A stretch of DNA of 64,000 bases from Thermodesulfobacteriota bacterium (GCA_021604765.1 BQJP01000011.1:1-64000), one strand, 5' to 3'. Numbered from the stretch's first letter, positions 31,088 to 42,921 are shown. Notes: generated by a model from the sequence alone, not told the origin. Translations and numbers: made by a program.

Positions 31088-32947
31088 ATGATTGAATCAC
31101 AAAACTCAGATCATTCTAAATTTCACCTTTTAGAGCCGGATTATAGCAAACCATCTTATATACTCCCAAAGAATTTACATAAAAGAATTTTAGAAAAGCT
31201 TGTTTTTCTATATGGAGAAGAAAGAGCCGAAAGTTGCTTTAATGAAATTAGTAGAATTATGAAGGCTTATTATTCTTACAAATCCCAAAATATGATAGAT
31301 TGGGAGAAGACCATTGATCCATCAAATAGATTTACAGAAAAGGATGTAATATTAATTACATACGGTGATCTGGTTTGCGGTGATGAGGAGTCGCCTCTCC
31401 AGAGTCTGAGAGATTTTAGCAGTAAATATATTAAAGGCACAATTAACACATTGCACATTCTTCCCTTCTTTCCATACTCCTCAGATCGCGGTTTCTCAGT
31501 AACTGATTTTAAACAAGTCGATCCTCAGCTCGGGACATGGGAGGATATCACAAATTTAAAGACTGACTACCGTCTTATGTTTGATGGTGTCTTTAACCAT
31601 GTCTCTGCTAAAAGTGCCTGGTTTGAAGAGTTCCTAAATCAAAACCCAGATTACGTTGATTTCTTTGAATCCTATCCCTCAAAGGAATCCATTCCTAAAA
31701 ATGCTTTGAAGTCTGTAGTAAGACCTCGTACTTCAGATTTATTAACGAAGTTCGAAACTATAAAAGGTGAAAGATACGTATGGACTACTTTCAGTCCAGA
31801 TCAAATTGATCTTAACTACAAAAATCCAAAAGTTCTCATCAAAATTATTGATATACTTCTTTTTTATGTGAGAATGGGAGCGGATATAGTAAGGCTAGAC
31901 GCAGTCACCTATCTGTGGAATGAGCTAGGTACTTCTTCGGCAAACTTGAAGCAGACGCATATGATTGTAAAGCTATTTCGTGACGTGCTTGATGCCGTCG
32001 CTCCAGATGTAGCAATTATTACCGAAACAAACGTTCCGCATGAGGAGAATATCAAGTATTTCGGGAACGGTTATGATGAGGCTCAAATGGTTTATAATTT
32101 TGCACTCCCACCACTTGTCCTTTACTCATTTCATACCCAAGACTCTTCAAAACTTACAGAGTGGGCACAAGCACTTGAAAAAATATCTGATACCGCAACC
32201 TATTTTAATTTTCTTGACTCCCATGACGGTGTTAGCATCCAGGGAGCTATTAATCTTCTAAGCAAAGAAGAAATAAAACTCTTAGAACAACGAGCTGTAG
32301 AACATGGTGGACTCATTTCTTATAAAGACAATGGAGATGGAACTGTTAGCCCATACGAATTAAACATCACATGGTATAGTGCTCTTAATCGAAAAGACAG
32401 TAATGAGCAAGTCGATCTACAAATTAAACGATTTATTGCTTCTAGATCGATTGCACTGGTTCTGATGGGTGTTCCAGGCATTTACCTCCTAAGTCTATTT
32501 GGATCAAAGAATGATGTAAAAGCGGTCTTAGAAGGTAAAAACCCAAGAATAATTAATAGGAAGACGATTTGTAAGCATGCGTGTGATAAAGCCCTTTATG
32601 ATGAGGATACAACCACCTATAGAATAAATGAATATTTCGGCAGAATAATCAAGAAACGTGCACAAGAAAAGGCATTTCACCCTAATGCCCCACAAAAGGT
32701 TCTTAATATATCAACTTCACTATTTTCTATACTTAGAACATCTGTGGATGGTAAAGAAACAATCTTGGCCCTAACAAATATCACAGAAAAAAATCTGAAG
32801 TTTGAAGTTAATACTAGGGATTTTGGGTTAGAAACAGATCACTGGAATGATGTTCTGTCAGAGAAATCTTTTATATCCGAGAATGGGAAATTCTCTATTA
32901 ATATTGAACCTTATGGGATGCTTTGGCTAAAAACAACATTGAATTAA
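31088..32947 (+). CDS. GH13 sucrose-phosphorylase-like sugar phosphorylase
   Basis: ILITYGDLVCGDEESPLQSL, HILPFFPYSSDRGFSVTDF, ADIVRLDAVTYLWNELGT, AIITETNVPHEENI. Confidence 0.85.
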   Translation: MIESQNSDHSKFHLLEPDYSKPSYILPKNLHKRILEKLVFLYGEERAESCFNEISRIMKAYYSYKSQNMIDWEKTIDPSNRFTEKDVILITYGDLVCGDEESPLQSLRDFSSKYIKGTINTLHILPFFPYSSDRGFSVTDFKQVDPQLGTWEDITNLKTDYRLMFDGVFNHVSAKSAWFEEFLNQNPDYVDFFESYPSKESIPKNALKSVVRPRTSDLLTKFETIKGERYVWTTFSPDQIDLNYKNPKVLIKIIDILLFYVRMGADIVRLDAVTYLWNELGTSSANLKQTHMIVKLFRDVLDAVAPDVAIITETNVPHEENIKYFGNGYDEAQMVYNFALPPLVLYSFHTQDSSKLTEWAQALEKISDTATYFNFLDSHDGVSIQGAINLLSKEEIKLLEQRAVEHGGLISYKDNGDGTVSPYELNITWYSALNRKDSNEQVDLQIKRFIASRSIALVLMGVPGIYLLSLFGSKNDVKAVLEGKNPRIINRKTICKHACDKALYDEDTTTYRINEYFGRIIKKRAQEKAFHPNAPQKVLNISTSLFSILRTSVDGKETILALTNITEKNLKFEVNTRDFGLETDHWNDVLSEKSFISENGKFSINIEPYGMLWLKTTLN

Positions 32948-33118
32948 GTATTAGTGGAAGAATGTGAACTTTTAATAGTTTGTATTATGATAAGTACCAA
33001 AGACGTTCATTGATGACGAAATATTGATCACTCTGACAAACTAATACTACATTTTAGCGAATATCTTCATCGAGACAATATTTACTTATATTGTTTTTCA
33101 AAAACACAATATTTAATC

Positions 33119-34234
33119 TCATAATTTCACCATTCTACCACCACTAAGTACACGATATTTAATTCCTCCCCAAGTCGTCGTTCGCAAGAATAGAGATTTA
33201 AAGAATACAGAGAGGAAAATTACATCACCAAAGATACTTTCATAACAAACTCTTTTTTCTCCTGAAACGAGGAACCAGAGATGACTTTTCAAAATCAGTG
33301 TCGAGATCGCTAAAAGAAACCCGAGAATCATTAAGGAATAATTCCAGAATATAGCGGACAAAATCAATATCAGTAGATAACTATATAAAATTGCATATTG
33401 GGAATTATGATTAGTTTTCTTCATTGATATTCCGTAAAGCGCCGCACGTGTAAACTTATTAATAAGTTCATTGAAATTTAGAGTTCCTACAGGAGAGTCA
33501 ACAATTGGACCAAGGCTTACTTTAATCCCTAATTCTTTGGCCCTAGTCCCCATAGCTACATCTTCTGCCACATAGTCCTTAAAGGCTTCGATCCCACCAA
33601 GGATATTTAGGGCATTTTTTGAAAGTCCTATCGTACCACCCATCGCTTTATTTCCATTTTCAAGGATAGACGGTGCTATAAAACCTATTTGTTCAAAATT
33701 CCAAAAACCCGCAAAAATTCTCGCCCAGAGATTTTTTGGATTGAGATGTCTTGTCAAACATGAGACCATATCACTTCTATTTTCCAATTGATATACGATT
33801 TGTCTGCAAGTAGTTGGATAAGCATAAATATCACTGTCACTTAAGATTAATATGTTATATTTAGCCTTCTTCAAACCGTAAAACAAATTAGACATTTTCC
33901 CACTGAATCCTTCCGCTACAGGATTTACAACTATTTTAATATGATCCAGATCTTGAATTTGTTTCACGATAACGATCCCCGGATCACTTTTATCCTGAAA
34001 AGAAAATATTACTTGCTTGGTTCCGCTGTAATCTTGCCCTAACCAAGAACGATAGTTATTCTCTGAAAACTCGTCAGCTCCCTTAACAGGTTTTATGATA
34101 GAAATATCTGGTTGTATATTACTTAAAGGTAAATTTCTGCTGTAATGCAGACACTTAATAAAGTCTCTATAGATTCGATATATAACGAACACCAATACAG
34201 GAAAGAGAATTAGCCCGATGATCAAGCCAAACAT
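33119..34234 (-). CDS. Family 2 glycosyltransferase (ceramide glucosyltransferase/HpnI-like)
   Basis: ISIIKPVKGADEFSENNYRSWLGQDY, LILSDSDIYAYP. Confidence 0.8.
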   Translation of the reverse strand: MFGLIIGLILFPVLVFVIYRIYRDFIKCLHYSRNLPLSNIQPDISIIKPVKGADEFSENNYRSWLGQDYSGTKQVIFSFQDKSDPGIVIVKQIQDLDHIKIVVNPVAEGFSGKMSNLFYGLKKAKYNILILSDSDIYAYPTTCRQIVYQLENRSDMVSCLTRHLNPKNLWARIFAGFWNFEQIGFIAPSILENGNKAMGGTIGLSKNALNILGGIEAFKDYVAEDVAMGTRAKELGIKVSLGPIVDSPVGTLNFNELINKFTRAALYGISMKKTNHNSQYAILYSYLLILILSAIFWNYSLMILGFLLAISTLILKSHLWFLVSGEKRVCYESIFGDVIFLSVFFKSLFLRTTTWGGIKYRVLSGGRMVKL

Positions 34235-34236
34235 TA

Positions 34237-34722
34237 TTAATTATTCTCCTTTTTATAATCATAATGCATAAATTTTGCATTGCCGTGAGAATTCCACATT
34301 CTTTGCACCCCAAAGTAAGTAAATGCTGCCGACCAGGTAATTAAAATGAGGCCATTTAAAGCCTCTATAGCTGTGAGTATTCGTAAACCGCCCACTGGGA
34401 AAATGTCCCCGACACCTAGAGAGGTATAAGTTGTAGCAGAGAAATAATGATAGACTAGAAAAGAATCCTGAATATTGCCGGCAAGCGCCGTAACCCCTGC
34501 ATATTTTACAAGGATCCAATAGGCCAAAGCATATATTGTAATTGCAAGGATATGAGCTACAAATATTCCCGTAATCATAATCAGCATGAAGTTACGCGGT
34601 TTTGTTGGCACTCTGGCAACTGTACGTGAGATCACGCACAGACACTCATAAAAAATTCCTGTAACTAGAAAAAAAATACCGATGCCGGTTATTGCTGTCA
34701 CTAATATATGAATCATGTTCAT
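34237..34722 (-). CDS. Two-pore-helix potassium channel family protein
   Basis: Pore-like TYTSLGVGDIFPVGGLR between hydrophobic segments. Confidence 0.75.
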   Translation of the reverse strand: MNMIHILVTAITGIGIFFLVTGIFYECLCVISRTVARVPTKPRNFMLIMITGIFVAHILAITIYALAYWILVKYAGVTALAGNIQDSFLVYHYFSATTYTSLGVGDIFPVGGLRILTAIEALNGLILITWSAAFTYFGVQRMWNSHGNAKFMHYDYKKENN

Positions 34723-34726
34723 TTGG

Positions 34727-35632
34727 TTATTCCCCGCTCACAAGTAGTCGTGCTACCCAAGCCCAGGTCTTCTGTGGCCAGTTGACCAAGATTATGCCCA
34801 ATAATATTAGGCTGATACCGGCTACAACCAGAAGATCATAAGTTTCTTCATAAAAAGCTATACCCATCGCTAGACCAAAAATCGGCACTAGAAAGCTGAA
34901 TACATTTGCACGATTGAGTTCTGTTTTTTTAAGAACATGGCACCATAACCAATAGGCCAAAGCCGTACCCGGCAAGCTTAACCCAACCAAACTTAAAACG
35001 AATTCTGGAGACCATTCTACACTCGAAGTATCCTCTGTTAATATGGCAATAAGTGCAAGAAATATGCTGCCCAGAATGAGTTGCCAGCCCATGGCAGTTA
35101 GGGCATCAATCTGAGAAGAGATGTAACGAATTAGTATATTACTGATGGTAATCCCGGATGCCGACAGCAAAATATAGCCAATTCCTGTAAGATAAGCGCT
35201 ACCGTAAGTAGACAACAAACCAGGTAGCGCAATAATTACGATTCCTAAAAATCCGAGCAGCATACCCCACTTACCGCGTGTATCCAGATACTCTCCTAGA
35301 ATGAAAAACGCCAGCAGGCTTGCCATCAGTGGCTGTGTATTGGAGACAACGGTTGCAATACCTGGAGAGACAAATTCAGAAGCATGAAACATTCCGAAGA
35401 AACCAAGAGTGGTTGCGCCCAGACCAATCAAAGCTAGAATAAACCAATTTTTCCGACCTTTTGGCTGGTTGCGGCGCAGAATCAATGCTATTACTAGTAA
35501 AGTCGCTCCTGCAATAAAAGCACGCATAGCAGCAAAAGTCAGATGCGGTGCAAATTGGAGTCCCATTGTTATCAATGGGAAACATATTGCCCATAAGAAC
35601 ATGACAAGTACTATTTGGAGAGTATGTAGCAT
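34727..35632 (-). CDS. EamA/DMT family transporter
   Basis: Ten hydrophobic segments; VSNTQPLMASLLAFFILGEYL. Confidence 0.85.
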   Translation of the reverse strand: MLHTLQIVLVMFLWAICFPLITMGLQFAPHLTFAAMRAFIAGATLLVIALILRRNQPKGRKNWFILALIGLGATTLGFFGMFHASEFVSPGIATVVSNTQPLMASLLAFFILGEYLDTRGKWGMLLGFLGIVIIALPGLLSTYGSAYLTGIGYILLSASGITISNILIRYISSQIDALTAMGWQLILGSIFLALIAILTEDTSSVEWSPEFVLSLVGLSLPGTALAYWLWCHVLKKTELNRANVFSFLVPIFGLAMGIAFYEETYDLLVVAGISLILLGIILVNWPQKTWAWVARLLVSGE

Positions 35633-35660
35633 TGTGCTTATTTAATCTGAATTCTCAAAG

Positions 35661-36623
35661 TTAACTACTGCCTATATAATCGATTGCGGCGGCCTGATCT
35701 TCAACCCTATCCGGGCATGATTTCTCTACCTGTAAAGTTGAAAAGTAAAAACTGAATTTTTCTTTTAATAGATTATAGGCTGCTTCAAGAATTTCATCAT
35801 GATCAGCCTTATCATCAATAGCTATATGCGCAGAAAACAAATTTTTGCCTGACGTAAGTGACCAGGCATGGATATGGTGTATTCCCTTCACTCCATCTAT
35901 TCTTTGCAGATTACTTATAACCTCGTTAACATCAATACTCTTGGGTGTAGCCTCCAGAAGAATGTCAAATGTTTCTTTAATAATTACCCAAGACGCGTAA
36001 AACAAAACTAGACCAAATAACATGCCCAATATTGGATCAATAGCATAAAATCCCGTCAGCTTGATAACAACTGCGGCCACGATAATAATAATGCTGCCGA
36101 CAAAGGTCTGCATAACATGCCAGAATGCCCCTTTCATATTGAGATTGTTTTTTTGCTTTTTATATAGCAAACCAATAGAGATAAATTCGATTATAAGACC
36201 CCCGCCAGCAGCAAGGAACATAGGACCCGTTGGAATCTCGATCTCGTTTCTCAACCGTTGGTAACCCATCCAAAAAACATAAATTGCCATTAATAATAGA
36301 AAAACGCCATTTATAAGGGCTCCAACAATTTCTGCCCGTTTCATGCCAAATGTGTGACCGCTTTCGGGTTTACGCATCGCAATACGATTGGCAATAAGCG
36401 CGATCAATATACCACCAACAGCTGAAAAAGTATGGAAAGCATCCGATATGACTGAAATGGACCCGGAATAAAAGCCCAAGCCAAGCTCAATGAAAAAATA
36501 AATACCAGTTAACCAACCTGTAATTTTTAATACTCTGGAATCGGCCTCAATCCCATGAAGCGAGTGACCTTTATCACTATAATTATCATTATTTTTTACA
36601 TCTTTTTTATGTGACTCATTCAT
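35661..36623 (-). CDS. Cation diffusion facilitator (CzcD-like)
   Basis: SISVISDAFHTFSAVGGILIALIANRIAMRKPESGHTFGMKRAEIVGALING; HHIHAWSLTSG. Confidence 0.9.
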   Translation of the reverse strand: MNESHKKDVKNNDNYSDKGHSLHGIEADSRVLKITGWLTGIYFFIELGLGFYSGSISVISDAFHTFSAVGGILIALIANRIAMRKPESGHTFGMKRAEIVGALINGVFLLLMAIYVFWMGYQRLRNEIEIPTGPMFLAAGGGLIIEFISIGLLYKKQKNNLNMKGAFWHVMQTFVGSIIIIVAAVVIKLTGFYAIDPILGMLFGLVLFYASWVIIKETFDILLEATPKSIDVNEVISNLQRIDGVKGIHHIHAWSLTSGKNLFSAHIAIDDKADHDEILEAAYNLLKEKFSFYFSTLQVEKSCPDRVEDQAAAIDYIGSS

Positions 36624-36760
36624 ATCTCAATTCCTATTAATAAATATATGAGCACTTTTATTCTTTCATCCAAGGCTTATCATCTTGTTAATATTGCCCT
36701 AACACTTGAAAATAAGTTTTGAAAAAACAAACGCTAAGCTAAATGATCTGCCTCTGGCAT

Positions 36761-37048
36761 TTACTTTCTAGCAAACATCCTCTTAAAAAAATTATAAAGT
36801 GGACAAAAAACAAGAGCTATATAGAAACCATAAGCAAAGCTTTCAATAATGCCCAGAATGAAACTACTCCATGTTAACCAAGTAAAACCGGGTAGCAACC
36901 TCATCCATGACTCGTACATAGCTTGTCCAGGAAAGATCAGATCAAATGTCACGCACAATATAAAGCTAATTACAAAAAATATGCCTAGAGCAAGACCCAA
37001 AGGCCTCCAATCTAAGGTGTGATAATGATGTGATTTCTTAGAATTCAT
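36761..37048 (-). CDS. Small membrane protein, DUF5676-like
   Basis: LGLALGIFFVISFILCVTFDLIFPGQAMYESWMRLLPGFTWLTWSSFILGIIESFAYGFYIALVFCPLYNFF. Confidence 0.65.
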   Translation of the reverse strand: MNSKKSHHYHTLDWRPLGLALGIFFVISFILCVTFDLIFPGQAMYESWMRLLPGFTWLTWSSFILGIIESFAYGFYIALVFCPLYNFFKRMFARK

Positions 37049-37084
37049 AGTAATCCTCCTATTGCTGATTATCTGAAATATCGG

Positions 37085-37240
37085 TTAATCAGCTAGTTTA
37101 TTTTTCTCAGAATCTTTATGGTGCTCCGTATTTCCATGATTTTCATATCCACCGTGGGAATGCATACCGCAGCCTCCCATGCGCATCATGAAATAAAAAA
37201 GCCCTCCAAAAATCAAAAACCAAAGAATTGATTCCCACAT
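37085..37240 (-). CDS. 51-aa His/Met/Cys-containing single-TM protein next to the P-type ATPase
   Basis: Reads MWESILWFLIFGGLFYFMMRMGGCGMHSHGGYENHGNTEHHKDSEKNKLAD; missing from the ORF track. Confidence 0.7.
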   Translation of the reverse strand: MWESILWFLIFGGLFYFMMRMGGCGMHSHGGYENHGNTEHHKDSEKNKLAD

Positions 37241-37260
37241 TCTCTTTCTCCTATTAATAT

Positions 37261-39261
37261 TTATTTCTCTACTTTTAAGAATTTGGCATTTATTGCTACT
37301 ATTACTGTGCTTAGAGACATAAATACAGCGGCCATAGCCGGACCGAGAAGTATCTTAGGATAGAGCACACCCGCTGCTAGCGGAATCGCAACTACGTTAT
37401 AGCCAGTCGCCCAAATAAGGTTCTGTATCATCTTTCTATATGTTGCTTTTGCAAGGCCTATTATTGCTACTGCATCAATAGGATTACTTCTTACTAATAT
37501 AATATCCGCTGTCTCCACAGCTACATCAGTACCAGCTCCGATGGCAATACCAACATCCGCCTGAGCAAGTGCCGGAGCATCATTTACGCCGTCGCCCGTC
37601 ATAGCCACTATTAGTCCCCTGGACTGGACTTCCTTAATTTTTGCTGACTTTTCGTCAGGCAATACCTCTGCAAAATATTCATCTAGTCCTATTTCCTCTG
37701 ATACCCATTTTGCAACCTGTTTATTATCACCAGTAAGCATCATGCATCGAAGACCCATATCTTTAAGTCTTGCTATTGCTGCTTTGGATTCGGGCCTGAT
37801 GATATCGGCCAGAGCTAAGGCTCCTTTTAATTCGCCGTCAACCAAAACAAATACAACTGTTTTCCCCTGCGAGGAAAGCTCTTGAATTCTTTCATCATTG
37901 ATTGTTATTTTCTGCTCTCTCAGGTATCCCGGGCTAACAACTTTTATATCTTTTCCCTCCACACTTCCCTCAGCCCCCTTACCCGTAATGGCTTTGAAAT
38001 TTTGAACAGGGAATTTTTCATCAGTTGATGAGACCACTCCTTTCGCAATTGGGTGTTCCGAGTGAGATTCAACAGAGGCTGCATATTTAAGGAGCTCCTT
38101 TTCATTAATATCATTCCCGATCATTAAGGTATCCGTAACGCCGAATTTACCTTGGGTTAATGTTCCGGTTTTATCAAAGATAATCGCCTGGATGTTTCTT
38201 GCTCTCTCAAATGCTGCACGGTCTCTTATCAATAAACCATTACTTGCCGAAATAGCTGTGGATACGGCTACAACTAATGGAACGGCTAAACCGAGGGCAT
38301 GAGGACAGGTAATAATCATCACAGTCACAGTGCGCTCAAGAGCAAAGGCAAGATCCTTATGGACTATAGCAAGCCATACGAACATTGTTATCGCTCCACC
38401 TACTAGTGCAACAATTGTAAGCCAGACTGCTGCGCGATTGGCTAAATCCTGTGTTTTAGATTTGCTTTCTTGTGCTTGTCTGACCAGATCTATTACTTGT
38501 GAAAGATAAGAGTCTTTACCAGTTTTTTGAACTTCCACAGTAATGGAACCCTCTCCGTTTACAGATCCACCTATAACTTTAATGCCCTTCTTTTTTGAAA
38601 CGGGGACTGATTCGCCCGTGAGCATAGACTCATTAACAGATGTTTCCCCTTCTATCACTTCTCCATCAGCAGGAATCTTCTCTCCAGGTTTTATGAGAAC
38701 TTTGTCCCCCGAGTTTAAGTCACTTAATGGCACATCCTTGACAGTTCCATTTGGCATGATTTTATGAGCATCTGAGGGCATTAACCGTGCTAATTCTTCA
38801 AGTGCTTTAGAGGCACCCATTACAGATTTCATCTCTATCCAGTGACCTAGGAGCATTATGTCAATTAGTGTTGCAAGTTCCCAGAAAAATATTTTCCCCA
38901 ATAACCCAAATACCACTGCGCTGCTGTAGAGATAAGCCACAGTAATTGCAATAGAAATCAGAGTCATCATGCCGGGCTTTGCAGATTTCAGTTCATTGAA
39001 TATTCCCTTTAGAAACGGATATCCGCCGTAGAAAAAGACAACCGACGAAAGTGCGAAAAGAACATAGAGATCGCCTGTGAATCTTATGGATTCCCTAATA
39101 CCCAGGAACTCTTGAATCATTGGAGAAAAAACAAGAATTGGAATTGTTATTATTAATGAAATCCAGAATCTCTTTCTAAAATCAGCAACCATATGGGCAT
39201 GATGGTCGTGATGGGTATGTTCTGATCGTTCATTTTTAGTTTTATGATGTTCATGATTCAT
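37261..39261 (-). CDS. copB: CopB-type heavy-metal P-type ATPase (CPH motif)
   Basis: His-rich N-terminus, TCPHALGLAVPL, DKTGTLTQG, MTGDGVNDAPALAQADVGIAIG. Confidence 0.92.
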   Translation of the reverse strand: MNHEHHKTKNERSEHTHHDHHAHMVADFRKRFWISLIITIPILVFSPMIQEFLGIRESIRFTGDLYVLFALSSVVFFYGGYPFLKGIFNELKSAKPGMMTLISIAITVAYLYSSAVVFGLLGKIFFWELATLIDIMLLGHWIEMKSVMGASKALEELARLMPSDAHKIMPNGTVKDVPLSDLNSGDKVLIKPGEKIPADGEVIEGETSVNESMLTGESVPVSKKKGIKVIGGSVNGEGSITVEVQKTGKDSYLSQVIDLVRQAQESKSKTQDLANRAAVWLTIVALVGGAITMFVWLAIVHKDLAFALERTVTVMIITCPHALGLAVPLVVAVSTAISASNGLLIRDRAAFERARNIQAIIFDKTGTLTQGKFGVTDTLMIGNDINEKELLKYAASVESHSEHPIAKGVVSSTDEKFPVQNFKAITGKGAEGSVEGKDIKVVSPGYLREQKITINDERIQELSSQGKTVVFVLVDGELKGALALADIIRPESKAAIARLKDMGLRCMMLTGDNKQVAKWVSEEIGLDEYFAEVLPDEKSAKIKEVQSRGLIVAMTGDGVNDAPALAQADVGIAIGAGTDVAVETADIILVRSNPIDAVAIIGLAKATYRKMIQNLIWATGYNVVAIPLAAGVLYPKILLGPAMAAVFMSLSTVIVAINAKFLKVEK

Positions 39262-40442
39262 ATCGTCAAAGCCTCCTTAAATTCAGAACTTTCTTTACAG
39301 TGCTTGCACCAAATACAATCACAGTTCTGATGCATGCACTGTTTATCAACTAGTCGACTGCGATAACTAAGCTTTGAAACTTGGAATATCAAACCTTTAA
39401 ACATTGATGGTCTATACTGTTTTCGTAATGATTCAAGAATGTCATTTTTTCTTGAAGCAATTTTAAGTACTTTGTCATATCCCAAATTGCCCAGATGTGC
39501 AAAGAGCCATCGATTGGCAAGTGAGACTTCCATTAAAGGTAAAATTTTCTCACTGCACATTTGGTTGTAAGATTTACCTGTTAGTATGCTATTCGCAGCC
39601 AGATAACCTGATAGCAAGGCATACCTTAAACCAAATCCCCAAAGGGCATCTTGAAAACCCGCAGCCTCTCCAATAAGTAAAACATCTTCTTTATAGTTTC
39701 TATCTTGATTGAGAATAAAATTCCCAAAGCCACCGAAGTCTTTAGGTTTTTCAATATCGATTTTAACTACACTTTGCATTGTTTCGAGAGCTCGTTGAAA
39801 ATAGATTTGTGTCTTTTGGAAATCTTCATACAAAATAGTTGCAAATGTAGCTTGGCCTTTATTAACTAAAAGATATGCATAGCCTTTTGCTGCAATTTCG
39901 TTATTTAAAAAACCAAAGCATGCATCGTTGTGTGATGTTCTAAAAGTTATTCCTTTTGCAATTACATCTGCTGCTCTGGGTCCAGTACCGATTATGGTGG
40001 TTTGGTAATGTGAATGTTTAATTCTATCGTTCCATATTATCTTCACACCCGAATCAATTGCCTGCTGTTTTAACCCCTGGTCAAGAGAGTTGCTATCCGT
40101 TCCTCTTTTGATTAGATAGAATAAGGGCCTTGACGTCCTTATTATATACTCTTTCATGCTTGGACCATAAAATGTCCCTATTGAGTATGGATCGCATAGA
40201 AAGTTTATCGAAATACCGATTGAGGATAAAAATTCAAGAGCATCCATATTGGTAGACCAGTTTTCAATACCTTGAAAGTCCCCGTTAAACCTTGAGCCGA
40301 CGTCACTTTTTTGTTCATGAATTACTACAGCAATACCTGCCTTAGCTAGATTAATTGCAGCAACACAAGATGCAGGACCAGCACCAATGATATGTACTCT
40401 TAAATCTTTGCCTAATAGATTATTTGTTCTATCTTCTTTCAA
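39258..40442 (-). CDS. FAD-dependent oxidoreductase (geranylgeranyl-reductase-like) with Cys-rich C-terminus
   Basis: VHIIGAGPASCVAAINLAKAGIAVVIHEQ; C-terminal CMHQNCDCIWCKHCKES. Confidence 0.75.
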   Translation of the reverse strand: MKEDRTNNLLGKDLRVHIIGAGPASCVAAINLAKAGIAVVIHEQKSDVGSRFNGDFQGIENWSTNMDALEFLSSIGISINFLCDPYSIGTFYGPSMKEYIIRTSRPLFYLIKRGTDSNSLDQGLKQQAIDSGVKIIWNDRIKHSHYQTTIIGTGPRAADVIAKGITFRTSHNDACFGFLNNEIAAKGYAYLLVNKGQATFATILYEDFQKTQIYFQRALETMQSVVKIDIEKPKDFGGFGNFILNQDRNYKEDVLLIGEAAGFQDALWGFGLRYALLSGYLAANSILTGKSYNQMCSEKILPLMEVSLANRWLFAHLGNLGYDKVLKIASRKNDILESLRKQYRPSMFKGLIFQVSKLSYRSRLVDKQCMHQNCDCIWCKHCKESSEFKEALTI

Positions 40443-40541
40443 CTTATTCTCCGCTGCGAACTGTTATGTGCAACTACTCAAATTCTAATTAAGTCCTCAG
40501 TCTGAAAATCAGTAAGATCATTTAACAGGGCGAAACCTTTA

Positions 40542-42911
40542 CTACCCCCATATCCATTCTTGAATCTCGGGCATATCCTGACCATATTTTTCGATATATT
40601 GTTTGTGATCGATTATCTTGTTCCGCATTTCCTGTTTCGTATAAGCTGCTATAGATCTCAAAATGGGAACTCGATCAATTACATCTTCAACTAAATGAAA
40701 ACGATCAATATCATTAAGTACCGCCATATCAAATGGTGTAGTAGTAGTTCCTTCTTCCTTATAGCCTCGGACATGGAGATTATTATGGTTTGCTCTGCGG
40801 TAAGTTAAGCGATGAATGAGCCATGGATAGCCGTGATAGGCGAAGATTATAGGTTTATCAGTTGTAAATAGTGCATCAAATTCCCAATTTGATAGACCAT
40901 GTGGGTGTTCCTCTTTTGGTTGCAGTTTCATTAGATCGACCACATTTATGACTCGCACTTTTAATTCTGGAAGTTTTTCACGCAGTATTTCTACAGCAGC
41001 TAATGTTTCTATAGTAGGCACATCACCACAACATGCCATTACAACATCAGGCTCGCTCCCCCTGTCATTACTAGCCCACTCCCATATACTTATGCCAGCA
41101 GTACAATGCTTAATGGCGGCATCCATATTGAGCCATTGTGGTTGGAGTTGCTTTCCTGCTATGATGATATTCACATAGTTACGGCTTCTTAAGCAATGAT
41201 CTGTAACCGAAAGCAGCGTATTTGTATCTGGAGGAAAATAAACCCGAATAATATCCGATTTCTTATTTACAACATGATCTATAAAACCCGGATCTTGATG
41301 ACTAAAACCATTATGATCTTGCCGCCATACATGCGATGTTAGCAAGTAATTAAGAGATGCGATAGGACGACGCCAAGGTATTTCTTGGGATGTAACCTTA
41401 AGCCACTTTGCATGTTGATTGAACATAGAATCAACTATATGAATAAAGGCCTCATAACATGAAAATAGTCCATGACGGCCAGTGAGAAGATATCCTTCAA
41501 GCCATCCCTGACATGTATGTTCACTGAGTATTTCCATTATACGGCCATCAGGATCAAGGTGTGAATCTTTGTCGCTATCCTCAGGATAGCGTTCAGCCAC
41601 CCATACTCTTTTAGTAACCTCGAATAAAGAAGTTAATCGATTTGATGCAGTCTCATCCGGTCCGAATATACGGAAATTGCGTTCGTTCATGTTTAACTTC
41701 ATAACATCACGTAATAAATGCCCCATAATTCTAGTAGCTTCTACTTTTTCGTGACCGGGTTTTGATGCCTCCACAGAATATTTTTGAAAATCTGGCATCT
41801 TTAGTTCTTTCAGTAATAGTCCGCCATTTGAATGAGGGTTGTCACTCATGCGGTGATGACCTTTGGGAGTGATATCTGACAATTCGGGAATAAGCTTTCC
41901 GTTTTTATCGAATAGTTTTTCCGGCTTGTAACTTTTCATCCAGTTTTCAAGTAGCTTCACATGACTTGGTTTTGTTGAAAGCTCGCTAAGTGGGACTTGA
42001 TGGGATCGCCAAAAATTCTCTGTTTTTTTACCATCGACTTTTTTAGGACCCGTCCATCCCTTTGGTGTTTTCAGAATTATCATAGGCCACTTGGGACGTG
42101 TGGTAACACCTTTGTTGCGGGCTTCCAGCTGGATTTTGTTAATTTCATCAATTACGATGTCGAGGGTTTCAGCCATTAAACGATGCATGATTTTGGGATT
42201 TGATCCTTCAACAAAATATGATTTATAACCATAGCCAAAGAACAAGCTCTCTAGTTCCATATGACTAATTCTGGCTAAAACCGATGGATTTGCAATCTTA
42301 TAACCGTTCAAATGTAAGATCGGCAGAACTGCACCATCGTTAACAGGATTAAGGAATTTGTTTGAATGCCAAGCAGTGGCGAGAGGGCCTGTTTCGGCCT
42401 CACCATCACCAACCACACAAGCAGCTATAAGGTCGGGATTATCAAATACTGCCCCATAAGCATGGGAAAGTGAGTACCCTAGTTCACCTCCCTCATGAAT
42501 AGAACCCGGTGTTTCCGGGGCGACGTGACTTGGAATACCTCCGGGAAATGAAAACTGTTTAAAAAGTTTTTTCATACCCTCCTCGTCTTGACTGATATCG
42601 GGGTAGTACTCACTGTAGGTTCCTTCAAGATAAGTATTTGCTACTAGCCCAGGACCTCCATGGCCTGGGCCAGCGATGTAAATAATATTAAGATCCCTTT
42701 CCTTAATAACACGGTTAAGATGGACGTAAATGAAGTTTAGTCCCGGCGTTGTTCCCCAGTGCCCAAGTAGCCTAGGCTTTATGTGTTTTAGCTTAAGAGG
42801 TTTTTTCAATAGTGGGTTATCGTAAAGGTAGATCTGTCCAACAGAAAGGTAATTCGCTGCTTGCCAGTATCTGTGCATTTTTTCTAAATATTCATCTTTA
42901 ATATCTGTCAT
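40542..42911 (-). CDS. xfp: Phosphoketolase
   Basis: [75 protein letters not shown]. Confidence 0.95.
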   Translation of the reverse strand: MTDIKDEYLEKMHRYWQAANYLSVGQIYLYDNPLLKKPLKLKHIKPRLLGHWGTTPGLNFIYVHLNRVIKERDLNIIYIAGPGHGGPGLVANTYLEGTYSEYYPDISQDEEGMKKLFKQFSFPGGIPSHVAPETPGSIHEGGELGYSLSHAYGAVFDNPDLIAACVVGDGEAETGPLATAWHSNKFLNPVNDGAVLPILHLNGYKIANPSVLARISHMELESLFFGYGYKSYFVEGSNPKIMHRLMAETLDIVIDEINKIQLEARNKGVTTRPKWPMIILKTPKGWTGPKKVDGKKTENFWRSHQVPLSELSTKPSHVKLLENWMKSYKPEKLFDKNGKLIPELSDITPKGHHRMSDNPHSNGGLLLKELKMPDFQKYSVEASKPGHEKVEATRIMGHLLRDVMKLNMNERNFRIFGPDETASNRLTSLFEVTKRVWVAERYPEDSDKDSHLDPDGRIMEILSEHTCQGWLEGYLLTGRHGLFSCYEAFIHIVDSMFNQHAKWLKVTSQEIPWRRPIASLNYLLTSHVWRQDHNGFSHQDPGFIDHVVNKKSDIIRVYFPPDTNTLLSVTDHCLRSRNYVNIIIAGKQLQPQWLNMDAAIKHCTAGISIWEWASNDRGSEPDVVMACCGDVPTIETLAAVEILREKLPELKVRVINVVDLMKLQPKEEHPHGLSNWEFDALFTTDKPIIFAYHGYPWLIHRLTYRRANHNNLHVRGYKEEGTTTTPFDMAVLNDIDRFHLVEDVIDRVPILRSIAAYTKQEMRNKIIDHKQYIEKYGQDMPEIQEWIWG

Positions 42912-42921
42912 AGATCACCTT

